Origin: Crocinitomix sp.
Lineage (GTDB): Bacteria; Bacteroidota; Bacteroidia; Flavobacteriales_D; Crocinitomicaceae
Reading direction: 5' to 3'
Assembly: GCA_020849935.1 (NCBI GenBank)
Contig: JADZFJ010000470.1
Coordinates: 1 to 5,357 of the forward strand
Length of the DNA stretch: 5,357 nucleotides
The translations under genes were made by a program, and so were the position numbers. The notes beneath the pieces were generated by a model. It made no database searches and was not told the DNA's origin. It worked only from the letters and a program-made list of their open reading frames with translations. Shown here in pieces: positions 5,335-5,357 of this stretch; within the stretch, counting starts at the first letter, position 1; each line of letters begins with the position of its first letter.

Positions 5335-5357
5335 AAAAACTAACACGCAACAACACC

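Overview
The window looks like an accessory region of a Bacteroidota chromosome (Flavobacteriia, Cytophagia or Saprospiria type). The reasons are AT-rich genes with almost no Shine-Dalgarno sequences, a TAnnTTTG-type promoter box before one operon, and a truncated OmpA-family protein whose N-terminal beta-sandwich style is common in this phylum. This placement is inference; no rRNA or marker gene is present.

Region 1 (1-803) is the 3' part of a cell-envelope gene: a beta-rich domain, a short charged linker and a complete OmpA-like peptidoglycan-binding domain. Region 2 (about 895-1650) is strikingly different: a GC-rich array of about 31 tandem 21-bp units. Each unit encodes a heptad on either strand, but stops and two single-base register shifts break every heptad reading. 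It is best read as a minisatellite or a decayed heptad-repeat gene.

Region 3 (about 1650-3340) is a mosaic. It has a perfect 22-bp palindrome inside a longer imperfect hairpin. It also has two related copies (A, 1817-2147; B, 3075-3335) of an intergenic repeat with conserved flanks around a hairpin whose sequence differs but whose pairing is kept. The copies bracket one intact unrecognised gene (2469-3047), giving the look of a gene-plus-repeat cassette. A 3336-3704 spacer follows.

Region 4 (3705-5334) is a compact three-gene operon with gaps of 3 and 1 nt: two different DUF488 proteins, each keeping a Cys-x-n-Cys-His-Arg signature, followed by a protein with the layout of the dual-OB-fold family. 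The tight packing suggests a single functional module, probably acting on nucleic acid or nucleotides, but no biochemical role can be read from sequence alone. The best candidates for something undescribed are the cassette-like paired repeats, the two-strand heptad array and the DUF488-DUF488-dual-OB operon.
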